Shown here in pieces: positions 49,319-59,950 of a stretch of 64,000 bases of DNA. The DNA is from Oscillospiraceae bacterium (GTDB lineage Bacteria > Bacillota > Clostridia > Oscillospirales > CAG-272): assembly GCA_015064845.1 (NCBI GenBank), contig SVRL01000001.1, positions 1 to 64,000 of the forward strand, in the 5' to 3' direction. The stretch's first letter is position 1. The number at the start of each line of letters is the position of its first letter. Made by a program: the position numbers and the translations under genes. Below the pieces are notes generated by a model. It ran no database searches, was not told where the DNA came from, and saw nothing but the letters and a program-made list of their open reading frames with translations.

Positions 49319-49565
49319 ACTCCCGTCCGCAGCAAAGGGACGGGAGCCAAAAGCTTCCGCGGTACCACCCGATTTTCCCGAAAATATTCTTTTCGGAACA
49401 CTCAAATTACGCCGATAACGGGGCTTTCCGTCTGATGCTACTTTATTTTCACATCAGCCACTCCAAAGCGAAAGGCGCACCGCGACGGATAATCCGATCT
49501 CAGCAAATTCGGATCTCTCTGTGAAGCCGTTTTCTGCGGATAGCCGCTTTTTCACCGTGTTTTCA
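49319..49565 (-). ncRNA. T-box leader upstream of pheST
   Basis: Reverse strand contains GGGTGGTACCGCGG T-box sequence followed by CTCCCGTCCctttgctgcGGACGGGAG-TTTTTT terminator. Confidence 0.9.
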
Positions 49566-49772
49566 TAACCATATGAAATAGAATATCACAAACTTTTGTA
49601 TTTTGCAATAACATTTTCAAAAATTTTAAATATTTTTTTATTTTTCTTTTGTAAAAATTGTTGGAATTTGATATTGACAAATTTTCTTTTTTCCTATATA
49701 ATATAGATTGTAAATAATTTGTTAAATTTTTTACACAATTTTAATAATTTATTATCACGGAGGAAATGACAA

Positions 49773-50111
49773 ATGAAAAGAATCCTTTCTATCGTACTCG
49801 CACTCGCTGTTCTTGCTACCATGTGCTTGGCATTCGCTTCCTGCGGCAAGCTCTCCGGCACATATGAAGCTAGCGGTCTTCTCGGCAAAACCGAACTCAC
49901 TTTCAAAGGTGACACCGTTACCATCACCAAAGGCACCATCGAAGCTGAAGGTACTTACGAAATCAAAGACGACAAAATCACCATCGAAATTGAAAACGAC
50001 GGCAACCTCGGTTGGGATGATATCCTCAAAGTTTTCAACGGTGAACACGATTTCGAAAAAGGTAAAGATTACATCAAGATTGGTAGCACCAAATATACAA
50101 AAGCTGACTAA
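49773..50111 (+). CDS. Small lipoprotein (DUF5640-like)
   Basis: MKRILSIVLALAVLATMCLAFASC lipobox; RBS GGAGG. Confidence 0.65.
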   Translation: MKRILSIVLALAVLATMCLAFASCGKLSGTYEASGLLGKTELTFKGDTVTITKGTIEAEGTYEIKDDKITIEIENDGNLGWDDILKVFNGEHDFEKGKDYIKIGSTKYTKAD

Positions 50112-50140
50112 TTCTTAAATTTTTATCTGACAGTTAAATC

Positions 50141-50193
50141 AAAAAGCAAACGGCAGTTTTTACCGAAAAGGTATTGAACTGCCGTTCTTTTTG
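50141..50193 (+). terminator. Terminator with nested hairpin
   Basis: AAACGGCAGTT-tttTACCgaaaaGGTAttg-AACTGCCGTT-CTTTTT. Confidence 0.75.
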
Positions 50194-50267
50194 CAGTATA
50201 ATTATAGAAGTCGGTTCCGGTAAATCGACTTTTATATTAAGAATCAAAAAAGAAAACGGAGATTATT

Positions 50268-53200
50268 ATGAAACGCCATATCGCTCTCATTTTAGCTGCA
50301 ATCATGATTTTTGCGCTCTGCTTTACTTCATGCAACAACACCGGAACGGTGGAAAGTACACCGTCGAACGGAAACACAGGCACAAGCGCAAAACCCGAAA
50401 ACAGCTCAAGTTCACAAACGTCCGGATCTTCAGAAAGTTCCAAGCAACCCGAAAACACAACCGCAGGATGCTCGCACAACTATGGAGATTGGATGACAAC
50501 GAAAGCACCCACCTGTATGGAAAGCGGAAGCAAAGTTCGTATTTGCTCAAAATGTTCCCATGCGCAAACAGGAGAAGCAGCCGCTCTCGGACACACGACA
50601 GAAACGGGAATCTGTGAACGTTGCGGAGAAAATATCGGACAATCTCTCGCAGAAGCCATCCGCAGTGTCATCGAAATTTATGAAGTTTACGTCAGCAAAA
50701 TCGATTCGGCAGGCGGCGTAAACATGGGAGTTGCTTTTACCAACAAATCGGATAAAACAATCAAATATATTCATTTTTACGTCAGACCTTATAACGCGGT
50801 CGGTGATTCACAAAAATGCGAAATCCGAGGATACAGCCGATTTGATGCCTATATCACAGGTCCTCTGGAAGGCGGACACGAAGGATACAGCCGTTACGGC
50901 GAAAATACATCGGGCGGACATCATTGGGATGCATGCTGGTACAACAATTCCATTTCCTATATTGACTTGGAAGGTGTCAAAATCGAATATATGGACGGTT
51001 CCACATATTCCTTGAACAGCGAAGAAGTAAAACTTGCTTTTACGGATTATCCCATTATCGACGAGGTTGAAGATCTCGGATATAAAACGGGATTTTCCTA
51101 CAACTCCCAGGATGAAACATTTAATTTTAGACTCATGCTGGTAAACAGACATCATGTTTCTTTGGCAAGGAATGCAAAAGTAGACGTCCGTTTCGTCAAC
51201 GGCAACAATGAGATCGTATTTTCCAAAACGTACCGCATCGATGAAGCTGACTTCGTTGAAGACCAAGAATTCAGCTTGGGAACAATCAAATATGCTTCTT
51301 TCTCCATTAATGACTGGGAAATTGAAGGAGGCACCACCGGTTCAGGATATTTGTATTACAAAGTATACAGCGATGACGGAGAATTCAGTTTTGAAGAAAA
51401 ATCCGAATTTACCTCTGATTTGCCCAAAGAAACCGAATCCTACGATACCTACCTCAATACTGAGGGACTTTCCTACAACGGATACTACCTCACGCTTTAT
51501 ACGAGCAACGGTTCCCTGTTTGCCATTCATGACGTAACCGAAACGACCAAAAACTCCAAAATGACGATCACGGTCAGAGGAATCAAACTGGCAGGCCCCA
51601 AAACATATCAAAATCCGATTAAAATGACAGTTCTGGCTCCCAACGGATTCATTGCGGGAACACTCACGGGAGATCCTTGGGCATACGAATCGGGAGATAC
51701 CTTCTCTTATACCGTAACACTCAACAACGTCGGAGACGGCGAATATACGCTTTGCTTTGACGAACGCCTTTGTGACAGTAACGGTCTTTACTATAACATC
51801 AGTGAAAATCTGAATGCTTTTTCAGCATATCTTTCCAATCAAACGGTTGAACATCTCGTAGTTCCCTCCTCTTTTCTCAATCTTCCCGTAACCGCGCTCG
51901 AGACTCCTTGGAATATTGAAAATTCTTCTTTGAAATCTATTGAAATTCCCGCATGCGTTACCATAATCGACGGCGGTATCTTCTCAAATTGCAATAATCT
52001 GACTTCCATTACCGTAGCTCAGAACAACCCCGTGTACCACAGCGCGGGAAACTGTATCATCGAAACCGCTTCCAAAACGCTGATTGCGGGATGCTCCACA
52101 AGCGTTATTCCCGCTGACGGCAGTGTAACCTGTATTTATTACAGCGCGTTCGACGGAATTCACGGATTGAAGAACATCGTTATTCCCGAGATCGTTACGA
52201 AAATCCTCGACGGAGCATTCCAAAATTGCACCTCGCTGGAAAGCATCCAATTGCCGAGCAGCCTCATTGAATTGGGATCTATGGCGTTCAGCGGATGCAG
52301 ATCCTTGAAATCCGTAACCGTTCCCGAGAAAATTACGGAACTGAACGCATATCTTTTCTCAGAATGTACTTCTTTGGAAACCGTCGTATTCGAAGGGGAT
52401 GTAACAGACATCTATACCGGCGCATTTTATCTCTGCTCTTCGCTGAAAACCTGTGATCTTCCCTCCTCCGTCACTTATATATCTGATTACGTTTTTGAAG
52501 GCTGTACGCTTCTGACAGAAAAAGAAAACGGTCTGTTCTACGTCGGTAATTGGCTCGTTGGTGCTGAAGATGGTATTTTTGATGCCGATATCCGAATGGG
52601 TACCATCGGTATTGCAGGAAATATTTTCGCTTTGCAAACGACATTGAAAACGGTTTATATTCCCGCAAGCGTCCGCCATATCGGAAATTACGTATTTGAA
52701 TCTTGTTCAAATTTAAGAAAAGCAACGATTGAAAACGGTATTGACCATCTGAGCGCAGGATTATTTGCTAATTGTTACCGTTTGGAAAAAATTATTTTTA
52801 CAGGTACGAAAGCGCAATGGGAGGCCCTTGAAAAGAATTCCTCCTGGTTCAATGGCAAACTTACCGTCATCTGTACCGATGGAGAAGAAAGCTTCGCTAA
52901 TATAAAATCCAACAGTTCTCACATCTGGTGGACAAACGTTTCCTCCGGACAGGATCGTTGGAACTTTAACAATCCCTATATTAAGGGAAGCACGCTTTAT
53001 ATTCCCTGTACGCAAGTTATTTTTGCCGCGCCCTTCTCCTGGAACGATAAAACCGATTCGGGAAAACTGACGGGAGAAGCAGCCGTCACGAATTATTTCA
53101 ACGGAATCAAAGCAAAAGTCAGCGGTACGTATGAGAAAAAAGAGTTCTCAGCCAATGAAGCGCAAAGCTTCATTCTGGAAATTCCATTGGATGAACTGAA

Positions 53201-53294
53201 TCAAGAAAAACCCGAAGAATTGTATTTACGTTTGGAAGCACTTGTCAACGGCAAGCTCTCTTACGTTTTGATCAATTTCGAAATCAACTGGTAA
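50268..53294 (+). CDS. BspA-like leucine-rich repeat lipoprotein with CxxC module
   Basis: MKRHIALILAAIMIFALCFTSC; CSHNYGDWMTTKAPTCMESGSKVRICSKCSHAQTG; LRR_5-type repeats. Confidence 0.85.
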   Translation: MKRHIALILAAIMIFALCFTSCNNTGTVESTPSNGNTGTSAKPENSSSSQTSGSSESSKQPENTTAGCSHNYGDWMTTKAPTCMESGSKVRICSKCSHAQTGEAAALGHTTETGICERCGENIGQSLAEAIRSVIEIYEVYVSKIDSAGGVNMGVAFTNKSDKTIKYIHFYVRPYNAVGDSQKCEIRGYSRFDAYITGPLEGGHEGYSRYGENTSGGHHWDACWYNNSISYIDLEGVKIEYMDGSTYSLNSEEVKLAFTDYPIIDEVEDLGYKTGFSYNSQDETFNFRLMLVNRHHVSLARNAKVDVRFVNGNNEIVFSKTYRIDEADFVEDQEFSLGTIKYASFSINDWEIEGGTTGSGYLYYKVYSDDGEFSFEEKSEFTSDLPKETESYDTYLNTEGLSYNGYYLTLYTSNGSLFAIHDVTETTKNSKMTITVRGIKLAGPKTYQNPIKMTVLAPNGFIAGTLTGDPWAYESGDTFSYTVTLNNVGDGEYTLCFDERLCDSNGLYYNISENLNAFSAYLSNQTVEHLVVPSSFLNLPVTALETPWNIENSSLKSIEIPACVTIIDGGIFSNCNNLTSITVAQNNPVYHSAGNCIIETASKTLIAGCSTSVIPADGSVTCIYYSAFDGIHGLKNIVIPEIVTKILDGAFQNCTSLESIQLPSSLIELGSMAFSGCRSLKSVTVPEKITELNAYLFSECTSLETVVFEGDVTDIYTGAFYLCSSLKTCDLPSSVTYISDYVFEGCTLLTEKENGLFYVGNWLVGAEDGIFDADIRMGTIGIAGNIFALQTTLKTVYIPASVRHIGNYVFESCSNLRKATIENGIDHLSAGLFANCYRLEKIIFTGTKAQWEALEKNSSWFNGKLTVICTDGEESFANIKSNSSHIWWTNVSSGQDRWNFNNPYIKGSTLYIPCTQVIFAAPFSWNDKTDSGKLTGEAAVTNYFNGIKAKVSGTYEKKEFSANEAQSFILEIPLDELNQEKPEELYLRLEALVNGKLSYVLINFEINW

Positions 53295-53300
53295 TATTGG

Positions 53301-53347
53301 AAAAACCGAGCCAAAAGTCTGCGGTTAGCGATTGGTTCGGTTTTTTT
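53301..53347 (+). terminator. Intrinsic terminator
   Basis: AAAAACCGAGCC...GGTTCGGTTTTTTT. Confidence 0.65.
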
Positions 53348-53512
53348 ACCAAAAAATTTCATAACCGTCAAAAGGACTTTACCCTTGACATTATGACTTT
53401 CATATATTATAATATAAGATGATATATGACAGTTTTTTCCTTAAAATTCTGCGATATATCTTTGAATTTTTAAAATAAATTGTAAAAAGAAAAAGGAGGT
53501 GCTCCACTCTCT

Positions 53513-55093
53513 ATGGACCCAGTATTGATCAGTGTAATTTGTGTCATTGCCGGTATTGTATTCGGTACGGGCGCAGGCATTGTCGTCGGCAACAAAACCG
53601 GTTTTAAAAAAGGTTATCAAAACCGTTTGGAAATCGGAGAAAAAGCGATCGGCTCTGCCGAAAAAGAAGCGGAACGTATCGTTGCGGAAGCAAAGAAACG
53701 AGGCGATGCCAAATACAAAGAAATGGTTGTTGAAGCAAAAGAGGATATCCTCAAAGCAAAAACCGAAGCAGAAAGAGAAAACAAAGAACGTCGTCAAGAG
53801 ATCCTTCGTTTGGAAAATAAAGCTCTTGCCAAAGAAGAAACTTTGGAAAAGAAAATCGAAAATTTCGAGCGCAAGGACGAGCTTCTGAACAAAAAAATTC
53901 GTGAAAACGAAAAAATTCAGGAAGAAATCGAACAAATCAAATCTCAACAGCTTGAAAAGCTGGAAGAAATCAGCGGATATACGTCTGAAACGGCAAAAGC
54001 AGAACTTGTTTCCAAAATTGAAACGGAAGCAAAGCGCGAAGCAGCCGTCAAAATGACGCAAATTGAAGCAGAGCTCAAAGATACCGCTGATGAAAAAGCA
54101 AAGAAAATCATTACGGAAGCCATTCAAAGACTTGCTTCCGGACACGTTTCCGAAACGACCGTTTCCGTCGTTCCCCTACCCAGCGAGGAAATGAAGGGAC
54201 GCATTATCGGACGTGAAGGAAGAAACATTCATAAGATCGAAACGCTGACCGGCGTTGACCTTATCATCGATGATACACCCGAAGCCATCACACTTTCCTG
54301 TTTTGACCCGATTCGCAGAGAAATCGCAAGAATCGTTTTGGAAAGATTGATTTCCGACGGACGTATTCATCCTTCCAGAATCGAAGAAACATTTGAAAAA
54401 GCACAAAAAGAAGTGGAACAGAGCATCAAACAAGCAGGCGAAAAAGCCGCTTTCGATACGTTTGTCAACGGTTTGCATCCCGATCTCGTCCGTCTGCTCG
54501 GCAGACTCAAATACCGCACAAGTTACGGACAAAACGTTCTCGACCACTCCATGGAAGTTGCTTATCTTGCAGGCGCGATGGCGAGCGAGCTCGGTCTCGA
54601 CAGTACCCTCGCAAGACGTGCAGGTTTGCTCCATGATATCGGTAAAGCACTCACACAAGAAGTTGAAGGTTCTCACATTCAGCTCGGTGTTGAGATTGCC
54701 CGTAAATTCAAAGAAAACAAAGACGTTGTGCATGCCATCGAAGCGCACCACGGCGACGTGGAAGCAAAAAATGTGATTGCAATTCTCGTTCAGGCAGCGG
54801 ATGCCATTTCCGCAGCAAGACCCGGCGCACGCAGAGAAGACCTTGACAGTTATATCAAGCGTTTGCAGAAGTTGGAAGAAATTGCAAATGAATTCAACGG
54901 TGTTGAAAAATCTTATGCCATCCAGGCAGGTCGCGAAATCCGTGTTATTGTAAAACCCGAACAGGTTGTCGATGCGGAAATCGTTATCATTGCGCATGAC
55001 ATTGCAAAGAAAATTGAAAATGAACTCGAATATCCGGGTCAGATCAAAGTTCAGGTCATCCGCGAAAACCGCGCGTTTGAATACGCGAAATAA
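53513..55093 (+). CDS. rny: Ribonuclease Y
   Basis: N-terminal TM, coiled coil, KH domain [31 protein letters not shown] domain. Confidence 0.95.
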   Translation: MDPVLISVICVIAGIVFGTGAGIVVGNKTGFKKGYQNRLEIGEKAIGSAEKEAERIVAEAKKRGDAKYKEMVVEAKEDILKAKTEAERENKERRQEILRLENKALAKEETLEKKIENFERKDELLNKKIRENEKIQEEIEQIKSQQLEKLEEISGYTSETAKAELVSKIETEAKREAAVKMTQIEAELKDTADEKAKKIITEAIQRLASGHVSETTVSVVPLPSEEMKGRIIGREGRNIHKIETLTGVDLIIDDTPEAITLSCFDPIRREIARIVLERLISDGRIHPSRIEETFEKAQKEVEQSIKQAGEKAAFDTFVNGLHPDLVRLLGRLKYRTSYGQNVLDHSMEVAYLAGAMASELGLDSTLARRAGLLHDIGKALTQEVEGSHIQLGVEIARKFKENKDVVHAIEAHHGDVEAKNVIAILVQAADAISAARPGARREDLDSYIKRLQKLEEIANEFNGVEKSYAIQAGREIRVIVKPEQVVDAEIVIIAHDIAKKIENELEYPGQIKVQVIRENRAFEYAK

Positions 55094-55164
55094 TTTTATA
55101 TAGATTTTAATATAGATTGTTAAAATGAAAATTTCGGCTTCGCCGAGAATATATAAAATGAAAT

Positions 55165-55206
55165 AAAAACTCCGATACGAAAAAATTCGTATCGGAGTTT
55201 TTCTCT
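55165..55206. terminator. Bidirectional terminator
   Basis: AAAAACTCCGATACGaaaaaattCGTATCGGAGTTTTT. Confidence 0.85.
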
Positions 55207-55216
55207 TAAAACAAAT

Positions 55217-56035
55217 TCAATCCAAACCAACCGCTTCAAAACCGGAATCCTTCAAAACGTAGATTTCTTTGAAACCGACGGATTTCAGAAGTTCCGCACT
55301 GTCATCAAAGCTTTGCTTCAGAAAATCGCCGTTGTGGCAATCGGAGCTGATGCAAGCGCCCCAACCGTGTTCCTTCAAATATTTCAAAATGAAGGGATGA
55401 GGATACGGGGTTGTTCTGTAACCGCGGGAAATCGCGCCTGTATTGACTTCAAAAAACGGAATTTTTCCCGTCAGAGCATCCATCGCATCCAATGCGTATT
55501 TACGGTATACGGGAGAATCCACGTCAAAGAAATTTTCTTTTTCGGAAAATTTACAGATCAGATCCGCATGGCCGAGAATATCGGTTTTTGCAAAATTCGG
55601 AAGCTGCGCCAAGGTTTCATAATATGCTTTGGCATATTTCATACCGTCACCGCCAAAATAATCCTTGATAATTCCCGCAACAACGGGGGCTGTACGGTCA
55701 AAACCAACGTGTTTTCCGTCAATCAGAAGATAATGCGCGGCACCGATCAGATAATCGTAGCCCGAAAGATCAATTTCGGAATACATATCAAATTCCAGGC
55801 CACAGAAAATATCAATCTGACCTTTATATTTTTCTTTCATTGCGCGAACTTCCTTTTTATATTCTTCCGTACCCGCAAGAGACATCGAATGATCGGGCGC
55901 ATAGAACATATAAGAGTGTCCGGAAAAACCAAGGGAATCAAAACCAAGCCCAATGGCTTTTTGAATCATTTCTTCCACACTGTCCTTGCCATCGCAATAC
56001 GAAGTGTGCGTATGTAAATTCTGATAATATTTCAT
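55217..56035 (-). CDS. PHP domain histidinol-phosphatase family protein
   Basis: MKYYQNLHTHTSYCDGKDSVEEMIQKAIGLGFDSLGFSGHS. Confidence 0.85.
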   Translation of the reverse strand: MKYYQNLHTHTSYCDGKDSVEEMIQKAIGLGFDSLGFSGHSYMFYAPDHSMSLAGTEEYKKEVRAMKEKYKGQIDIFCGLEFDMYSEIDLSGYDYLIGAAHYLLIDGKHVGFDRTAPVVAGIIKDYFGGDGMKYAKAYYETLAQLPNFAKTDILGHADLICKFSEKENFFDVDSPVYRKYALDAMDALTGKIPFFEVNTGAISRGYRTTPYPHPFILKYLKEHGWGACISSDCHNGDFLKQSFDDSAELLKSVGFKEIYVLKDSGFEAVGLD

Positions 56036-56046
56036 GTTTAATCTCC

Positions 56047-57759
56047 TTATTCTGCAATAGATTCCATTTTCGCATCCGCTGTACGGAAAAAGGCATCCGT
56101 TGCCTTTCCGCGCTGAATCAATTCGTTCCAGATTACCCAAATTGCCGCATTCCAACCCTGATTGGCTTTCACGCCCTTTCCTTTGATTGTATGCATATAT
56201 TCGTGCGTAGCACCGTCGTAATCAAGATCGATCATCAAACGCTCCGTCATATTCTTTTCCGCATCGGATACGCCGTGGAGATAAGCAGCAATATGAAAAA
56301 GCATTTCATAAACGTGGTAAGAACCGCCGTTTGCATATCTCCCCGTTTCAATGGTATCAAATCCCGGATGAACGTAACCGTTCAAACCGAACGCCTCCAC
56401 AGGAAGATACGAACCGTCCGGCGCAGAAACGATCTTAATGCCGTAAGGCGTTTTGGAAGCGCCGTCGCAAATCTTCCGATATGTTTTTTCTACCATTTCA
56501 TCAGAAATGAAAAGCTCGTCAAAAAGCATATAATACAATACTTCGCCAACCGTTATATCAAGCGCAAGAAATTGTTTTTTCTCGCTCATAGGGATATATT
56601 CGCCATTGAAAAGAGCGGAATAACGGGCAATCGCTTTCTCTTTGAGATCTCCGATATCGTATCCAAGACGTTTTGCGGCTTCCAAAGCGCAAACACAAAG
56701 TCCCTGATTATAGGCATCGATATCATCCAATTCATAACAGCAAATATCAAACCAATTACGAAAAGAACAATCTTCTCTGCAATTGGGATAATAACCGCCG
56801 TCTGCCGTAAATTTATTCATACACGCTTTGACGGTTTCAAACGCCTGATCTGCTCTTTTTTGATTGAATGTTTTTCCGTTTTTGAAAATTCGATAAGACC
56901 AAATCAGATAAATCAAAGGATTTTCCGCATCCTTAAATTCATAATCAAGAGCGCGGTAACATTGATCCTGTGTATATTCATCCAAAATCCACGTTTGATA
57001 AAAAGAATCTCTGAAATATTGTGTATTGGCATATTCAATTCCCGCAACAACCCATTTATCGCTTCTTCCCGTTTCATTTTTACGAATGTGCATATAGTTG
57101 CACGCAAAACAAGCGGCACGATAGAGCGAATCGCTTCCGCCGCCCCAAACCTTTTCAATCATGAGAAAAACTTCACGTCTGATGGCTTTCAAGGTATGCG
57201 CATTGGAGCGAAACGCCACGAAACGAAACGTATGCGTTTTTCCGTTGCCGATTTTATGATAAATGGGTTCAAAATGATCGCTTTCCGGATAATTCGGCGC
57301 ACCGCCCGGATCGCCCGAAGAGAGATAAAAACGGTTTTCATTGGGAAGGAGATGCTGTGTCGTTGCGTTTTCAAAATAGGAAGGGTTGTCCGAAACAAAA
57401 ACTTCTGATTTTTCACCTTCGACAGCAGCTACCATCGGAATCGCCCCTCTTTGCATTTTGAATTGATAATTATGAACATTATGAGGGCTTTGACGGAAAA
57501 TTCTTTCATCAAAGCAAGGACCTTTGAAAGAATAAAACTTGCATTCCCCTTTTCCGCAAAGAGAAATATAAACGGATGATTCTTCCTTTGCCGAAACCGT
57601 AATTTCAATGATTTTATAGATGCCCTTCTCTTCGCATCCGATATGAAATTCATACAGATCGGACACAATCGTTTTTTCGCCTTTTTGGGCAAATATATCA
57701 GCACATTCATCAATCAAAAAATTTTTTTCTTTGGTATGTAAAATATAAGAGTATTTCAT
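56047..57759 (-). CDS. Six-hairpin glycosidase-like protein of unknown specificity
   Basis: Trp/Tyr-rich alpha/alpha-toroid-like segments (ACFACNYMHIRKNETGRSDKWVVAGIEYANTQYFRDSFYQTWIL). Confidence 0.55.
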   Translation of the reverse strand: MKYSYILHTKEKNFLIDECADIFAQKGEKTIVSDLYEFHIGCEEKGIYKIIEITVSAKEESSVYISLCGKGECKFYSFKGPCFDERIFRQSPHNVHNYQFKMQRGAIPMVAAVEGEKSEVFVSDNPSYFENATTQHLLPNENRFYLSSGDPGGAPNYPESDHFEPIYHKIGNGKTHTFRFVAFRSNAHTLKAIRREVFLMIEKVWGGGSDSLYRAACFACNYMHIRKNETGRSDKWVVAGIEYANTQYFRDSFYQTWILDEYTQDQCYRALDYEFKDAENPLIYLIWSYRIFKNGKTFNQKRADQAFETVKACMNKFTADGGYYPNCREDCSFRNWFDICCYELDDIDAYNQGLCVCALEAAKRLGYDIGDLKEKAIARYSALFNGEYIPMSEKKQFLALDITVGEVLYYMLFDELFISDEMVEKTYRKICDGASKTPYGIKIVSAPDGSYLPVEAFGLNGYVHPGFDTIETGRYANGGSYHVYEMLFHIAAYLHGVSDAEKNMTERLMIDLDYDGATHEYMHTIKGKGVKANQGWNAAIWVIWNELIQRGKATDAFFRTADAKMESIAE

Positions 57760-57866
57760 GATCGTTGTCCTTTTGGAATATTGATTCATCCTCCCGGAAT
57801 TCCGAGAGGATGAACACCGCTCAATTGAACAATATTCGAAATATCCAATCGTTCAATTTTGTATTT

Positions 57867-59258
57867 TTACTTGCAAATACGGAGAATCGCTTCCGCAAAA
57901 ATCTTGGCGTTAAGCACCAAATGATTCAAGGAAATATATTCGTCCGCGCCGTGAACGTGGTTATCTTCTCCGAGAAATTCCGCGCCAAATGCAACACCGC
58001 CTTCAATATCATGGACATAAGTGCCGCCGCCAATAGCAAGACAGTATCCGGGGTTGCCCGTAAATTCGGTATAAACGTTCAGAAGCGTCTGAATAAATTC
58101 ACTGTTTTCATCCACGTAATGCGGTTCAACACCTTTGTATTCCGAAAGTGTGAGTCCCGCGTTATTCAATGCAGATTCCAATTTTTCATGAACGGATGCT
58201 ACGCATTCGCAAATGGGGAAACGTATATCAAACGAGCCTTCCAATTCGCCTTTTTCATATCGGAGCATACTGAATACAAATGTCAGCGCGCCGGATTTTT
58301 CATCCTGCGCATTGATTCCCAAAGAAGCGCCGTCGCATTCGCCGTATACAAAATTTTCAGAAAGCGTTGCAAACAAAGCCGCGCTTTCATCGTCAGTCTT
58401 CAAAGCGCCGAGCACACGGCAAAGAGCGGTAACTGCATTTTTACCCATATACGGAAGAGAAGCATGAGCAGCCTTTCCGTTTACCGTCAATCTTGCAAAA
58501 TCGCCGTCCGTATGAACTTCCATGGTAACATCAGCAGGCAAACGCTTCTTTGCCGCAGCAATTTCAGCGGACGAAAATCCTTTGATGACGGCAACCGCTT
58601 TTTCGGGAACAGCATTGACTGCGACACCGGCCTGTACGGAAACAATGGTTTTTTCTCCGTTTGCGCAAATTGTTTTTGTAAATTTACCGGGCATACGTCC
58701 CTTTTCGAGATTGATGACGGGATAGCTTGCATCGGGAGTAAATACATAAGGAGGAAGTGCTTCTTTTTTACGATAATAAACGAGATCGGAAGAACCGCAT
58801 TCTTCATCCGTACCAACGATCAGACGTACGTTTTTGGAAAGCTTACAGCCACATTCCTTCAAAGCACGGAGCGCAAACAAAACGGCAACAGCAGGACCTT
58901 TATCATCGGAAGAACCTCTGCCGTAAAGCTTTCCTCCGCTGAGAGTCAAAGCATAGGGAGGATATTTCCAACCGGTGCCTTCCGGAACAACGTCCAGATG
59001 GCAAAGCACACCAAGTTTCGTTTCCAGATTCGGATTCATATCTACCGTTCCCACGTAATTTTCATGATTTGTCACAGTAAAGCCGCTTTCCTTTGCCATT
59101 TCTAACATTTTAGCAAGAACGCGTGCGTTTTCTTTTCCGTAGGGCATATCCTCTTCAGGCGCGGATTTTACGCTCGGAATTGCAACAAGGGAAGAAAGAC
59201 AGTTGATCATTTCGCTTACATGATCATCTATATATTTATTGATTTTGGAAGGCATCAT
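57867..59258 (-). CDS. M20 family dipeptidase (PepV-like)
   Basis: GVLCHLDVVPEGTGWKYPPYALT, GRGSSDDKGPAVAVLFALRAL, GTDEECGSSD. Confidence 0.9.
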   Translation of the reverse strand: MMPSKINKYIDDHVSEMINCLSSLVAIPSVKSAPEEDMPYGKENARVLAKMLEMAKESGFTVTNHENYVGTVDMNPNLETKLGVLCHLDVVPEGTGWKYPPYALTLSGGKLYGRGSSDDKGPAVAVLFALRALKECGCKLSKNVRLIVGTDEECGSSDLVYYRKKEALPPYVFTPDASYPVINLEKGRMPGKFTKTICANGEKTIVSVQAGVAVNAVPEKAVAVIKGFSSAEIAAAKKRLPADVTMEVHTDGDFARLTVNGKAAHASLPYMGKNAVTALCRVLGALKTDDESAALFATLSENFVYGECDGASLGINAQDEKSGALTFVFSMLRYEKGELEGSFDIRFPICECVASVHEKLESALNNAGLTLSEYKGVEPHYVDENSEFIQTLLNVYTEFTGNPGYCLAIGGGTYVHDIEGGVAFGAEFLGEDNHVHGADEYISLNHLVLNAKIFAEAILRICK

Positions 59259-59293
59259 TGTATCATCATTCCTTTCAAATATTTCTGAATTTT

Positions 59294-59950
59294 TTACTCT
59301 TCATCGCGAAGCAAAAAACTTGCTTCGCGTATATCTTCATAAGAAAAACCGTATCGCAAAAGAGAAGCGACAGCTTTATTCCTTTTTTCCGGCGTTTCAA
59401 AAATCTCAGTACCGCCCATAGAGCGGATACGCTTGGCGCAAGCTTCGGAAAAATCAAATTCACCGAACTCCAACGCTTTGCGAATCACTTCCTCCGAAAA
59501 CCCCTTACGGAAAAGCTCCTGTTGAATCCGTTTTTTTCCGTATCCTTTTTTCTTTGCCAGATTTTCTGCAAACTGTGCTGCATCTTCAGTCTCACGGATA
59601 TATCCTTTTTCAACCAGAAAAGAAACCGCTTCTTCCGCAATTTCGGAAGAATAGCCCTTTTTCTTCAGTTTTTCCGTCAATGCTTTCGGGGTATTTTTCG
59701 CATAGCCAAGCAAATCCAAGCCTTTTCTGATTGCGGAGTATAATTTCATGGAACGAAGAATTTCCTCGCACTGTTCTCTTTCAATCAAAATAGGTTCTTT
59801 CAAGAAAGAAGGTAAACGCAAAGAGGAAAACATGGAAGCGGAAACCTTACCTTTGATATATTGAGATTCCTTTCCGTTGGAAATCTCCAAAGAAATTTCC
59901 GCTTCCTCGCCGTTCCCCAGCGCCTGAATTTTATATATGGAAATACGCAT
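59294..59950 (-). CDS. recX: Regulatory protein RecX
   Basis: Sequence pattern GYAKNTPKALTEKLKKKGY...; immediately downstream of recA. Confidence 0.85.
   Translation of the reverse strand: MRISIYKIQALGNGEEAEISLEISNGKESQYIKGKVSASMFSSLRLPSFLKEPILIEREQCEEILRSMKLYSAIRKGLDLLGYAKNTPKALTEKLKKKGYSSEIAEEAVSFLVEKGYIRETEDAAQFAENLAKKKGYGKKRIQQELFRKGFSEEVIRKALEFGEFDFSEACAKRIRSMGGTEIFETPEKRNKAVASLLRYGFSYEDIREASFLLRDEE

Noticed and set aside
55130-55160. TCGGCTTCGCCGA hairpin with ATATATAAAATG after rny as a possible fifth repeat copy
   Set aside because: Only the small hairpin is present; the GGTTGC/GGCAAG core and GCAATTTCC end are missing.
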